Shown here in pieces: positions 1-5,577 of a stretch of DNA of 7,802 nt. The first letter of the stretch is position 1. Each line of letters opens with the position of its first letter. The notes beneath the pieces were generated by a model. It had not been told where the DNA came from, ran no database searches, and saw only the letters and a program-made list of their open reading frames with translations. Source of the DNA: an uncultured Clostridia bacterium. GTDB taxonomy: Bacteria; Bacillota; Clostridia; JAAYHZ01. Both the position numbers and the translations under genes were made by a program. The DNA is taken from contig CALCRE010000183.1 of NCBI GenBank assembly GCA_937894465.1, forward strand, positions 1 through 7,802, given 5' to 3'.

Positions 1-198
1 ACGCGGCAAAAAATCAGTAGACGGTGTTCTGATGGAACCGGGTCTTTTTATATAAATCTTTCTAAGGTCAAGAGGATTCTCACCGGTCATATTGACTCCC
101 GGTATAGCCGCAACATCCGCATCCTTATTTTCTCCTTGACATCCTGTGAAAACAAGAATAAAACAACAAATAAACATAAGAACTTTTTTTCTTAACAT
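1..198 (-). CDS. Lipoprotein A, solute-binding-protein-like, N-terminal part only
   Basis: The gene runs off the left edge, so only 66 codons are visible and the frame is open throughout. It starts with MLRKKVLMFICC, a basic n-region and hydrophobic core leading to a lipobox ending FTGC (Cys20), followed by an acidic Asn/Asp/Glu linker. This is the pattern of a lipoprotein exported by Sec, cleaved by signal peptidase II and anchored in the membrane. The start at 198 is set by an AAGGAG-type site at about 206-211, with 7 bases between GGAG and ATG. Here the A-run after the start has 7 As and stays in frame, unlike its neighbour B. The visible protein differs from lipoprotein B at only about five positions after the signal region, so the two are recent duplicates. 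It lies 97 bases downstream of B on the same strand and may be co-transcribed. The binding-protein role is inferred from the paralogues. Confidence 0.8.
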   Translation of the reverse strand, partial: MLRKKVLMFICCFILVFTGCQGENKDADVAAIPGVNMTGENPLDLRKIYIKRPGSIRTPSTDFLPR

Positions 199-290
199 GT
201 TTTGTCTCCTTCCACTACGGCCTACTTAATCTCATCCGCTTCTTTTATTCCGGTTCTTTCAGGCAGCGATGTTGTTTATTGAAAAAATGG
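1..290. repeat. Direct repeat, copy 1 (gene start plus upstream DNA)
   Basis: This stretch matches 1676-1964 at roughly nine bases in ten. It covers the first 66 codons of lipoprotein A and about 92 bases upstream of its start. The upstream 60 bases, about 231-290, are essentially identical in the two copies, so the leader was duplicated along with the gene. The match stops at 290, six bases before the stop codon of lipoprotein B. This marks the unit boundary of a tandem duplication with a period of about 1,674 bases. The copy presumably continues beyond the left edge of the window. Confidence 0.88.
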
Positions 291-295
291 TTGTT

Positions 296-1852
296 TTATT
301 TCAATTGCTTTAATTCTTCAAGATCAGCTTTAATGCGATCCAGTAATTCGCTTTGCTCTTCCCGGTGTATGTTGCTGATCATTTCGTCATATGTTATCCC
401 CTTGGAAAGCACATTTTCAAAGGTTTGGAACTCACCGTAAACTTCTTTTCTCTTCGACATAATGTCTGCCGTTTCCTTAATATTATTCTTTTGATTTATT
501 ATAGATACCAGTTTACCGTTAGTCACTCCGGGAATCAGTTGCCTCGTTTGATCGTAAAGATCTCGTATGTATTTTTCGGTCCCTTCCGGTGAAAAGATCA
601 ATGGAACAAAATGTTTCTTGTTAATGATTGAATTCCACCAATTGTAAGCGATCAACCCATCCTCGTTCCTAATGCTTTCAATGCGGCCTTCAACAAATTT
701 ATAATGTTGATCTTCTATTCCGTAGGTAAGCAATCGGTTGAGATTCGGATCTTCAACCATGAATCGCAGTGCAATAACTGCTCGATCCGCATTGCCGTTA
801 TCGCAAATGATGAACCTTCGATTTGCGAATCTATTTGGATAGATCTCATAATCACCGATGAACATGACTTGATACAATCGGTTGAATTCATCATGATCCC
901 TGATCTGGAAATTCTCAATTTCAATATTATTAGTAAGGGCCATACTTAACCCGGGTTGTTTGCTTTGGGGGTTTGGAGGCCATTGTCCAAAAAAGAAGTT
1001 CCCTTGATTCAATGCATCTTTACTATACATATAGGCTAAGTTCGAATAGCAGTCTTCTAAAATGTCCGTTTCAAACAAGTCGATGATTTCATCATCCTTT
1101 TCTGCATATAAATAGACATTGGATAGCAAAGTATAATCATTGCTTTGAAGGTAGAGTCTTATAAAGTTAGGAAAGGGGCAAAAGAAATAGCGATTGACAT
1201 TTTCCCCACCTAAAAAACGAACCCCATCCTCATTTTCATATTCCACACCATAATTGTACAAAGCAATGACATCTTCCACTGTTTTCACAGAAGGACTCCC
1301 TGCGGATTTGTAAAATTCCCGATCGACTATAAGACAAATCGGTTCTTGGAAAGGGCCGGCTGCGATAACCGGAAATGCATAAATTCGACCATCCGTATAG
1401 ATACTGTTTAAGTTAATGCCGGGTTCAAACAATTCAGGATAATAGATGGGCAGGATATCGGTCAAATCAGCAATGTTCAGATCCTGGATATAAGATTCTA
1501 AATCTGCAGGCATGTAATCAATCACATCCACATTGTCGTTGGAATAAAGCTTTGTCAATATTTCTCCCGTGTTGAACATCGAAACCGGGATATACTCAAT
1601 ATCAATGATTGTGTTGATTTTTTCTTCAAGTATTTTATTTACTTCTTCTATGATCTCCATTTCCATATCGTATGTACGCGGCAAAAAATCAGTAGATGGT
1701 GTTCTGATGGCACCGGGCCTTTTTATATGGATCTTTCTAAGGTCAAGAGGATTCTCACCGGTCATATTGACTCCGGGTATAGCAGTAACATCTGAATCCT
1801 TATTTTCTCCTTGACATCCCGTGAAAACAAGTATAATACAACAAATGAACAT
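296..1852 (-). CDS. Lipoprotein B, extracellular solute-binding-protein-like, start region frame-disrupted
   Basis: The protein is 518 residues counted from the internal ATG at 1852. Its lipobox is FTGC with Cys13, then a charged linker and a long soluble body. Features such as EIIEEVNKILEEKINT (about residues 65-80), the LNIADLTDILPIYYPELF block and the GRIYAFP segment resemble secreted solute-binding lipoproteins of the sugar or peptide ABC type. The family assignment is by general resemblance only. The ribosome-binding site at 1879-1885 points to an ATG at 1872 (7-base spacing), not to 1852 (27 bases away). From 1872 the frame is lost after an A8 run; with nine As it would read MIKKKVLMFICC and match lipoprotein A. 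Starting at 1852 gives a signal peptide with no basic n-region. The gene is therefore either switched off, slippage-dependent or affected by a base-call error. No transporter membrane or ATPase gene is nearby. Confidence 0.82.
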   Translation of the reverse strand: MFICCIILVFTGCQGENKDSDVTAIPGVNMTGENPLDLRKIHIKRPGAIRTPSTDFLPRTYDMEMEIIEEVNKILEEKINTIIDIEYIPVSMFNTGEILTKLYSNDNVDVIDYMPADLESYIQDLNIADLTDILPIYYPELFEPGINLNSIYTDGRIYAFPVIAAGPFQEPICLIVDREFYKSAGSPSVKTVEDVIALYNYGVEYENEDGVRFLGGENVNRYFFCPFPNFIRLYLQSNDYTLLSNVYLYAEKDDEIIDLFETDILEDCYSNLAYMYSKDALNQGNFFFGQWPPNPQSKQPGLSMALTNNIEIENFQIRDHDEFNRLYQVMFIGDYEIYPNRFANRRFIICDNGNADRAVIALRFMVEDPNLNRLLTYGIEDQHYKFVEGRIESIRNEDGLIAYNWWNSIINKKHFVPLIFSPEGTEKYIRDLYDQTRQLIPGVTNGKLVSIINQKNNIKETADIMSKRKEVYGEFQTFENVLSKGITYDEMISNIHREEQSELLDRIKADLEELKQLK

Positions 1853-1859
1853 AAGAACC

Positions 1860-1867
1860 TTTTTTTT
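1860..1867 (-). other. A8 tract just after the start codon of lipoprotein B
   Basis: On the minus strand the start reads ATGAT, then eight As, then GGTTCTTATG. The tract puts the RBS-linked ATG (1872) one base out of frame with the lipoprotein. One more A would restore the frame and give a normal Lys-rich signal-peptide start. Runs of this length are typical sites of replication or transcription slippage, and also of homopolymer sequencing error. Confidence 0.75.
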
Positions 1868-1878
1868 ATCATATTTTA

Positions 1879-1885
1879 TCTCCTT
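1879..1885 (-). promoter_or_regulatory. Ribosome-binding site that points to ATG 1872 rather than 1852
   Basis: On the minus strand the sequence reads AAGGAGATAAAATATG. The GGAG core is 7 bases from the ATG at 1872, which is ideal spacing. The equivalent site in lipoprotein A has the same spacing to its in-frame start at 198. This site is why the intended start of lipoprotein B is taken to be 1872, although the sequenced frame from there closes after about 30 codons. Confidence 0.8.
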
Positions 1886-1952
1886 CTAATACAGCCTACT
1901 TCATCTCATCCGCTTCTTTTATTCCGGTTCTTTCAGGCAGCGATGTTGTTTA

Positions 1953-2147
1953 TTGAAAAAATGGGCTCAGATTGCCAACGGGCTTCTAAGATCGAAAAAT
2001 CATCCTGAGTTTAAAGAAACATACCGCAGAATCAAAGCCCGCCGGGGTCATAAAAATGCTATTATAGCAGTCTGCAAAATGCTCCTGACCGTTATCTGGA
2101 ACATTTTAAGCAAGCTGGTTGTCCTGTTAAGAAATCAAAGATTCTAA
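1953..2147 (+). pseudogene. IS110-family transposase, C-terminal remnant
   Basis: The plus-strand frame contains a segment with KETYRRIKARRG (about residues 23-34), then KNAIIAVCKMLLTVIWNIL. This resembles the C-terminal end of IS110-type (Transposase_20) transposases, which carry an R-R-I-K-A-R-R-G-like motif followed by a K-A-I-x-A hydrophobic helix. Only about 60 codons remain. The catalytic N-terminal DEDD domain and most of the C-terminal domain, including the active-site serine region, are missing. The frame opens with TTG at 1953 inside the duplicated leader of lipoprotein B, so the first few residues probably do not belong to the element. Recognisable transposase sequence starts near 1965. 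It is inactive. It lies convergent to the lipoprotein C unit and divergent from lipoprotein B. Confidence 0.72.
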
Positions 2148-2168
2148 CCACCTGGAGTTTCTCAGGAA

Positions 2169-2209
2169 AAGAGGTTATACCATAACGGATGGCTCTACTA
2201 TAACCTCTT
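2169..2209 (-). terminator. Hairpin terminator between convergent units
   Basis: There is a perfect 11-base inverted repeat: AAGAGGTTATA at 2169-2179 and TATAACCTCTT at 2199-2209. The 19-base loop contains a further 4-base stem (CCAT/ATGG). Read on the minus strand the stem ends CTCTT and runs into TTCC, giving a short U-rich tail, so it may terminate the lipoprotein C transcript after the small ORF at 2300. It may also act on the plus side, just after the IS110 remnant. An alternative is that it is a structured end left by the IS110 element. Confidence 0.55.
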
Positions 2210-2299
2210 AATATCCCGACTTAACAATCATCCAGTAGTTTCCATTCCGTAGCTGTGAATGGTTTATTTGCTATGCACTTTTTATTCTTATTTACTACA

Positions 2300-2545
2300 T
2301 CATGTTTCAAACCTCCTGCTTTCAATAACTTTCCCACCTACTCCAAACAGTTCTTGTCGGTTCAAGAGCTTGCCGTAACTCCTGATTTCACCGCATATTT
2401 CTATTCTCTCCAACATGGCTTCAGCCGTTTTCGTGTCATCTATCAGAACACATTGATATTGCCCCCTCATACCATTGAGTTTTACCATTTTACCATGCAT
2501 TATTATTACTATAAGATATAAACGGTAGTACTTTTCCTTCTTCAT
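2300..2545 (-). CDS. Small unknown protein translationally coupled to lipoprotein C
   Basis: This is an 81-residue frame whose ATG overlaps the TGA of lipoprotein C as ATGA (2542-2545), the usual arrangement for coupled re-initiation. No Shine-Dalgarno sequence precedes it. The N-terminus is basic and aromatic, with a short hydrophobic stretch (RLYLIVIIM, about residues 8-16). It is followed by a soluble part containing DDTKTAEAMLERIEICGE and ending in a Lys/Arg-rich tail. I do not recognise a family. It could be a genuine coupled partner, or a chance frame continuing past the lipoprotein stop. The overlap, the sensible amino-acid composition and the hairpin placed downstream of its stop favour a real gene, but only moderately. 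Confidence 0.42.
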   Translation of the reverse strand: MKKEKYYRLYLIVIIMHGKMVKLNGMRGQYQCVLIDDTKTAEAMLERIEICGEIRSYGKLLNRQELFGVGGKVIESRRFET

Positions 2546-4107
2546 TTATTTTTTAGTCTGTCAATATATTCTTTGATAAAATCATAAAGTGTGCGTTGCT
2601 CCTCTTTATCTAAGTTGTATATAATGTCATTATATGTGATTCCTTTAGAGGTGACTTGTTCATATGTAAATAATGTCCAATAAATCTCTGATCTTTGTGA
2701 TATGATTTCATACATTTCTTTGTTATTTTTTATGATAGACGTATAATTCAGTTTACTATTATCCACTCCGGGAAAAATTTGCTTAGGAGAATTATATAGG
2801 TTTTGAACATATTGTTCTGAGCCTTCCGGTGAATAGATCATTGAAACAAAATGCTGATTGTTGATAATTGAAAGCCACCAATTCTTAACGCTTCCCGCCT
2901 CATTCCATAAATCTTCAATGTGACCGTCAACAAATCGGTAGTGCTTTCCTTCTACGCCGTATGTAAGTAATCGGTTTAACTCTCTGTCTTCATACAATAA
3001 TCGTAACGCAATAACTGATCGATCGGCATTGCCGTTATTACAAATGGTCAACCTCCTTGAATTTAATTCTTTAAAAGAGTAGGGCTCATAGTCTCCTATG
3101 AACATAGACGTGTATAAACGGTTGAATTCATAGGGTTCTCCCATAGAATAAAATGATAATGTGTTAAATGATTCTAATGCCATACTCAGTCCTGGAAACT
3201 TATTTGTAGGTATAGGTAACCAATTAACTCGATCCACGCGATTACTTGAAATAGCATTTTTACTGTTTAAATAGGCTAAAGAATTATAGCAGTCCTCTAT
3301 TATGTCGGTTTCTAATAAATCGATAATATCACCATCTTTTTCAGCATAAAAGTCACTGTATGACAATAAAGTATAACCGTTTCTTTGAACATAAAGTTCC
3401 AGAATGAAAGGGAACGGACATAAAAAATACCGATTGACATTTGCATCTAAAAAACTTAGACCCTCTTTATTTTTATGTTCGACTCCAAATTCATACAAAG
3501 AAATAATATCCTCAATTGTTTTAACAGAAGGGCTACCAGCGGATTCGTAAAACTCTCTGTCTATAATAAGACAAAGACGATCTCGGAAAGCTCTTGCAAT
3601 GATAGTGGGAAAATCATATATCCTACCGTTATTATAGGTATTACTTAAGTCGATGCCGTCTTCAAACAATTCCGGATAATATACCGGCAAGATATCCGTC
3701 AAATCTGCTATATTCAGATCCTTGATGTATGGCTCCGGAATTTTTGACGGATAATCGATAATATCTATATTATCGTTTGCATATAGCTTTGTTAATATCT
3801 CTTCATCTCTGTATTCATACGGAATATATTCGATATCAATGACCGTATTAATTTTTTCTTCGAGTATTTTATTTACCTCTTCGATAATCTCCAGTTGTGC
3901 GCTATATGTTCGCGGTAAAAAAGCCGTAGTGGGTCGTTGTATGACACTTGGCCTTGCAATATAAATTTTCCGTAGGTCCAAAGGATTTTCAATGGTCATA
4001 TCGACTCCGGGTATAATCTCATTATCTGAATCTACATTCGCAACCTGACAACCTACTATAAACAACATGAGACAGAAAAATGTTACAATTCCAAATTCTT
4101 TATTCAT
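2542..4107 (-). CDS. Lipoprotein C, extracellular solute-binding-protein-like
   Basis: The protein is 521 residues. The signal peptide has a hydrophobic core (IVTFFCLMLFIV) and lipobox IVGC with Cys20, followed by an Asn/Asp linker. The mature body aligns along its full length with lipoprotein B at well over half of positions. Shared blocks include NPLDLRKI, EIIEEVNKILEEKINT, LNIADLTDILP, REFYxSAGSPSVKT, NVNRYFxCPFP and the C-terminal SKGITY. The pattern suggests a membrane-anchored binding protein of the ABC-importer substrate-binding type, with ligand unknown. The start is well supported by AAAAGGAGGA at 4114-4123, six bases before the ATG. Unlike lipoprotein B, no A-run follows the start and the frame is intact. 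No permease or ATPase gene is next to it, so the partner would be elsewhere or the protein may serve as a sensor or adhesin. Confidence 0.88.
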   Translation of the reverse strand: MNKEFGIVTFFCLMLFIVGCQVANVDSDNEIIPGVDMTIENPLDLRKIYIARPSVIQRPTTAFLPRTYSAQLEIIEEVNKILEEKINTVIDIEYIPYEYRDEEILTKLYANDNIDIIDYPSKIPEPYIKDLNIADLTDILPVYYPELFEDGIDLSNTYNNGRIYDFPTIIARAFRDRLCLIIDREFYESAGSPSVKTIEDIISLYEFGVEHKNKEGLSFLDANVNRYFLCPFPFILELYVQRNGYTLLSYSDFYAEKDGDIIDLLETDIIEDCYNSLAYLNSKNAISSNRVDRVNWLPIPTNKFPGLSMALESFNTLSFYSMGEPYEFNRLYTSMFIGDYEPYSFKELNSRRLTICNNGNADRSVIALRLLYEDRELNRLLTYGVEGKHYRFVDGHIEDLWNEAGSVKNWWLSIINNQHFVSMIYSPEGSEQYVQNLYNSPKQIFPGVDNSKLNYTSIIKNNKEMYEIISQRSEIYWTLFTYEQVTSKGITYNDIIYNLDKEEQRTLYDFIKEYIDRLKNK

Positions 4108-4524
4108 ACTCTATCCTCCTTTTATTAACTATCTTATTCTCTCGTACTCTCGCGTATTCTTAGAAGCTGACTCTGGTAACATCCCTCCTGGCACTATATC
4201 TGTTCTGCTCCTGAATTAAATAAGCTTATATATCTTCCTTTAAAAATGTTTCTGCCAGCTAACAGCTCACCACTGATAATGAAAGATCAATCAGTAATTT
4301 TTCCGTAGGTAATTAGCTTTTCTAAACATTGTGAAGCGACCTTAATGTATGAAAGTTACCGGCATTTCTAACAAACTGCTACAATTACATTCTACAGGTG
4401 CAGTCTTCTTTTTTCTAAGTGCATTAAAGATCATTGCAGGAATGCTCGTTATGACCATAGCGTTTACTGTATGGGAACTCGTCCCCCATAGCCGCCTGAA
4501 GCAACGAGGGACAAGTTTATGTTT
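4108..4524. other. Intergenic stretch upstream of lipoprotein C
   Basis: About 417 bases lie between the start of lipoprotein C and the end of the nine-cysteine gene. The ribosome-binding site of lipoprotein C is at the left end. I found no convincing sigma-A promoter for lipoprotein C; a TATATA-like box near 4227-4235 has no good -35 partner. The right part contains a weak imperfect hairpin (4476-4517) and a low-confidence plus-strand ORF (4349-4528). No RNA gene or repeat is evident. Confidence 0.5.
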
Positions 4525-4528
4525 CTAG
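4349..4528 (+). CDS. Possible 59-residue hydrophobic peptide (doubtful)
   Basis: A plus-strand frame opens with ATG AAA GTT ACC and ends in TAG. It encodes a 59-residue peptide with one clear hydrophobic segment, about residues 18-43 (AVFFFLSALKIIAGMLVMTI), and a basic C-terminus. This could be a single-span membrane peptide. No ribosome-binding site precedes the ATG, and the 3' end overlaps the end of the minus-strand nine-cysteine gene by four bases. It could equally be a chance frame or an unrecognised decayed gene. I do not recognise a family. Confidence 0.18.
   Translation: MKVTGISNKLLQLHSTGAVFFFLSALKIIAGMLVMTIAFTVWELVPHSRLKQRGTSLCF
4476..4517 (-). terminator. Imperfect hairpin downstream of the nine-cysteine gene
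   Basis: AACTCGTCCC (4476-4485) pairs with GGGACAAGTT (4508-4517) with one mismatch across a 22-base loop. It starts eight bases beyond the stop codon of the minus-strand nine-cysteine gene, which is where a terminator would be expected. No U-run follows on the minus strand, so it may be an RNA-end or processing structure rather than an intrinsic terminator. Confidence 0.3.
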
Positions 4529-4833
4529 TAGGGACACCCGACTATGTTTGTATACATTGTGCAAGTGTGTTCATATGAAGCATGCGCATGTGCACCGCTA
4601 AGCCAAGTTCCATGACCGTTTTCGCAACGCCAATCTGTATAGCACCACCAAAACTTTCCGTTACATCCAGTCTCGTTGCAAAAATATGTATCATAGTATC
4701 TACGATAGCATACATACCACCCATTTTCGCTTCCACAAATATCACATGGCCCTGTATAAGCCAGCACTGAATTTGTCGATATTAACAAAATCATTGCTAC
4801 CAATAATGCCGCTATTGTTTTTTCATAATGCAA
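4525..4833 (-). CDS. Secreted small protein with nine cysteines, unknown family
   Basis: Read from TTG at 4833 the protein is 102 residues. A signal peptide ends at about residue 25 (ISTNSVLA, then YTGP). The mature part of about 77 residues has nine Cys, at 30, 33, 42, 52, 57, 64, 70, 91 and 100, starting with a CDICG motif. It is rich in Tyr, Trp, Gly and His, including GAHAHASYEH. This suggests a compact extracellular domain held by disulfides or metal; the function is not recognised. The Shine-Dalgarno (4837-4843) is only 3 bases from the TTG but 10 from an ATG at 4826. That ATG is out of frame by one base at an A6 run. With seven As it would read MKKTIAALLVAMILL, a textbook signal peptide. 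The true start is therefore uncertain. It lies 70 bases after the small membrane protein gene and probably shares its promoter. Confidence 0.72.
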   Translation of the reverse strand: MHYEKTIAALLVAMILLISTNSVLAYTGPCDICGSENGWYVCYRRYYDTYFCNETGCNGKFWWCYTDWRCENGHGTWLSGAHAHASYEHTCTMYTNIVGCPY

Positions 4834-4836
4834 TTA

Positions 4837-4843
4837 CTCCTTT
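4837..4843 (-). promoter_or_regulatory. Ribosome-binding site of the nine-cysteine gene
   Basis: AAAGGAG on the minus strand. It lies 3 bases from the in-frame TTG at 4833 (too close by the usual rule) and 10 bases from the ATG at 4826 (acceptable). The spacing favours the ATG, whose frame reaches a stop after four codons because the following A-run has six As. This conflict is the main evidence that the A-run matters. Confidence 0.7.
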
Positions 4844-4903
4844 ATTTATAATCCAAGGTTATAACGCAGATGTTGCATTCAGGCTTATAACCCTGATAAT
4901 TCA

Positions 4904-5068
4904 CTATAATTTTAAAGAGTTGTCGACTATTTCATACCTTATTTGTAAATATTCCAGAACAAACTCATCGGGTTTCAAATTTGTTTTGTGGAAACAAACA
5001 GTTATGCCTACTGCCAATAGAATAAATACAATAAGAATAATTATTTTTGTTTTATTATTATTCTTCAT
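4904..5068 (-). CDS. 54-residue small protein with N-terminal membrane anchor
   Basis: The frame begins ATG AAG AAT AAT AAT and ends with TAG. It encodes a basic Asn/Lys-rich N-terminus, a hydrophobic segment (about residues 9-25, KIIILIVFILLAVGITV), and a short polar tail containing KPDEFVLEYLQIRYEIVD. It is either a single-span membrane protein facing outwards or a secreted peptide. The Shine-Dalgarno AAGGAGGG at 5079-5086 stands 10 bases before the ATG. A sigma-A promoter lies about 140 bases upstream, so this is the first gene of the unit with the nine-cysteine gene. The tail ends abruptly, and the LEYLQIRYEIVDNS segment looks like the start of a longer extracellular domain, so truncation is possible. 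No family is recognised. Confidence 0.6.
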   Translation of the reverse strand: MKNNNKTKIIILIVFILLAVGITVCFHKTNLKPDEFVLEYLQIRYEIVDNSLKL

Positions 5069-5208
5069 ACACTGTGTACCCTCCTTAGAATAAGCATAAA
5101 ATCAACATGAATTTTTATACTAAGGTGCTGTACCAAGATGTCTTTATTAAAATTTCATCGTCGAGCTTATGTCGATATTTTTTATTTATCGATTTCCTTA
5201 TATCTACC

Positions 5209-5236
5209 ATTGTATACCATAAAACTACAATGTCAA
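5209..5236 (-). promoter_or_regulatory. Sigma-A-type promoter
   Basis: On the minus strand there is a perfect -35 TTGACA (5231-5236) and a -10 TACAAT (5209-5214, one mismatch to TATAAT) with a 16-base spacer. Transcription would start near 5202 and give a leader of about 134 bases before the small membrane protein gene at 5068. The leader contains a small inverted repeat (TCGATA/TATCGA, 5172-5192), which could be a stabilising 5' hairpin. Confidence 0.7.
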
Positions 5237-5263
5237 TAAGTATTGTTAATTTTACTAGAGGAT

Positions 5264-5295
5264 GGGCAAAGGGTAAAGGGTAAAGGGTAAAGGGT
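5264..5295 (+). repeat. Heptamer tandem repeat with five G-runs (GGGTAAA)
   Basis: One GGGCAAA unit is followed by three GGGTAAA units and a partial GGGT, giving five GGG runs separated by exactly four bases. This fits the usual pattern for a G-quadruplex on the plus strand. It lies 27 bases upstream of the -35 box of the minus-strand promoter and directly abuts the left end of the IS3 transposase remnant. Copy number in such short repeats often varies between strains. Confidence 0.88.
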
Positions 5296-5520
5296 TTTGT
5301 AGGATAGTATAATAATGATCATTATCACAGTGGCTTAAATTTTATTACACCAAATGCAAGACATAATGGAACAGCATATAAAATTATGAAGAAAAGAGAA
5401 AAGGTCTACAACGCAGCGAGAGCAGCTCATCCGGAGCGTTGGACAAGAAAAACACGTAATTGAGGATTGCCTATAACAGTGACTTTAAACCCCACAAGGG
5501 AAAAGACTGGTGATGGTTAA
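5296..5520 (+). pseudogene. IS3-family transposase (OrfB), C-terminal remnant
   Basis: In the plus-strand frame from 5296 the codons read FVG, stop, YNNDHYHSGLNFITP, then ARHNGTA, then REKVYNAARAAHPERW, then TRKTRN, stop, and GLPITVTLNP. This matches the last 70 or so residues of IS3-type integrase-like transposases, whose tail has W-Y-N-x-x-H-x-H-S-G, F-x-T-P, R-H-x-G, H-P-E-R-W, R-N-W and L-N-P. Both stops (TAG at 5305-5307 and TGA at 5461-5463) stand exactly where the family has Trp, so each fits a single TGG change. The DDE catalytic domain is absent. The left edge abuts the heptamer repeat. It is non-functional and marks an old insertion. Confidence 0.78.
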
Positions 5521-5577
5521 TAGATCGGCGTGAATGTTTATGCCGCGAAAGTCGCTAGATGATGAGTATGCAGCATG

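Larger units (their letters stand above)
1676..1964. repeat. Direct repeat, copy 2 (gene start plus upstream DNA)
   Basis: This is the second copy of the 1-290 sequence, covering the start and upstream region of lipoprotein B. The offset is 1675 at the left end and 1674 at the right end. The one-base difference falls in the A-tract beside the start codon. At 1964 the similarity to copy 1 ends abruptly and the IS110-like transposase remnant begins, so the outer edge of the duplicated unit coincides with mobile-element DNA. Confidence 0.88.

Noticed and set aside
353..949. Plus-strand frames opposite lipoprotein B
   Set aside because: They are antisense shadows of a long well-supported lipoprotein gene, with no ribosome-binding sites and unlikely protein composition.
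2255..2521. 88-codon plus-strand frame opposite the coupled small ORF
   Set aside because: It has an unlikely composition rich in Phe, Tyr and His, no ribosome-binding site and no recognisable motif. The minus-strand frame has the ATGA coupling in its favour.
4686..5093. 135-codon plus-strand frame opposite the two small minus-strand genes
   Set aside because: It runs antisense to both the nine-cysteine gene and the 54-residue gene, each of which has its own ribosome-binding site and signal-like N-terminus. It has no such support itself.
5264..5295. CRISPR-like array
   Set aside because: The units are seven bases with no spacers and no cas genes nearby; it is a simple tandem repeat.
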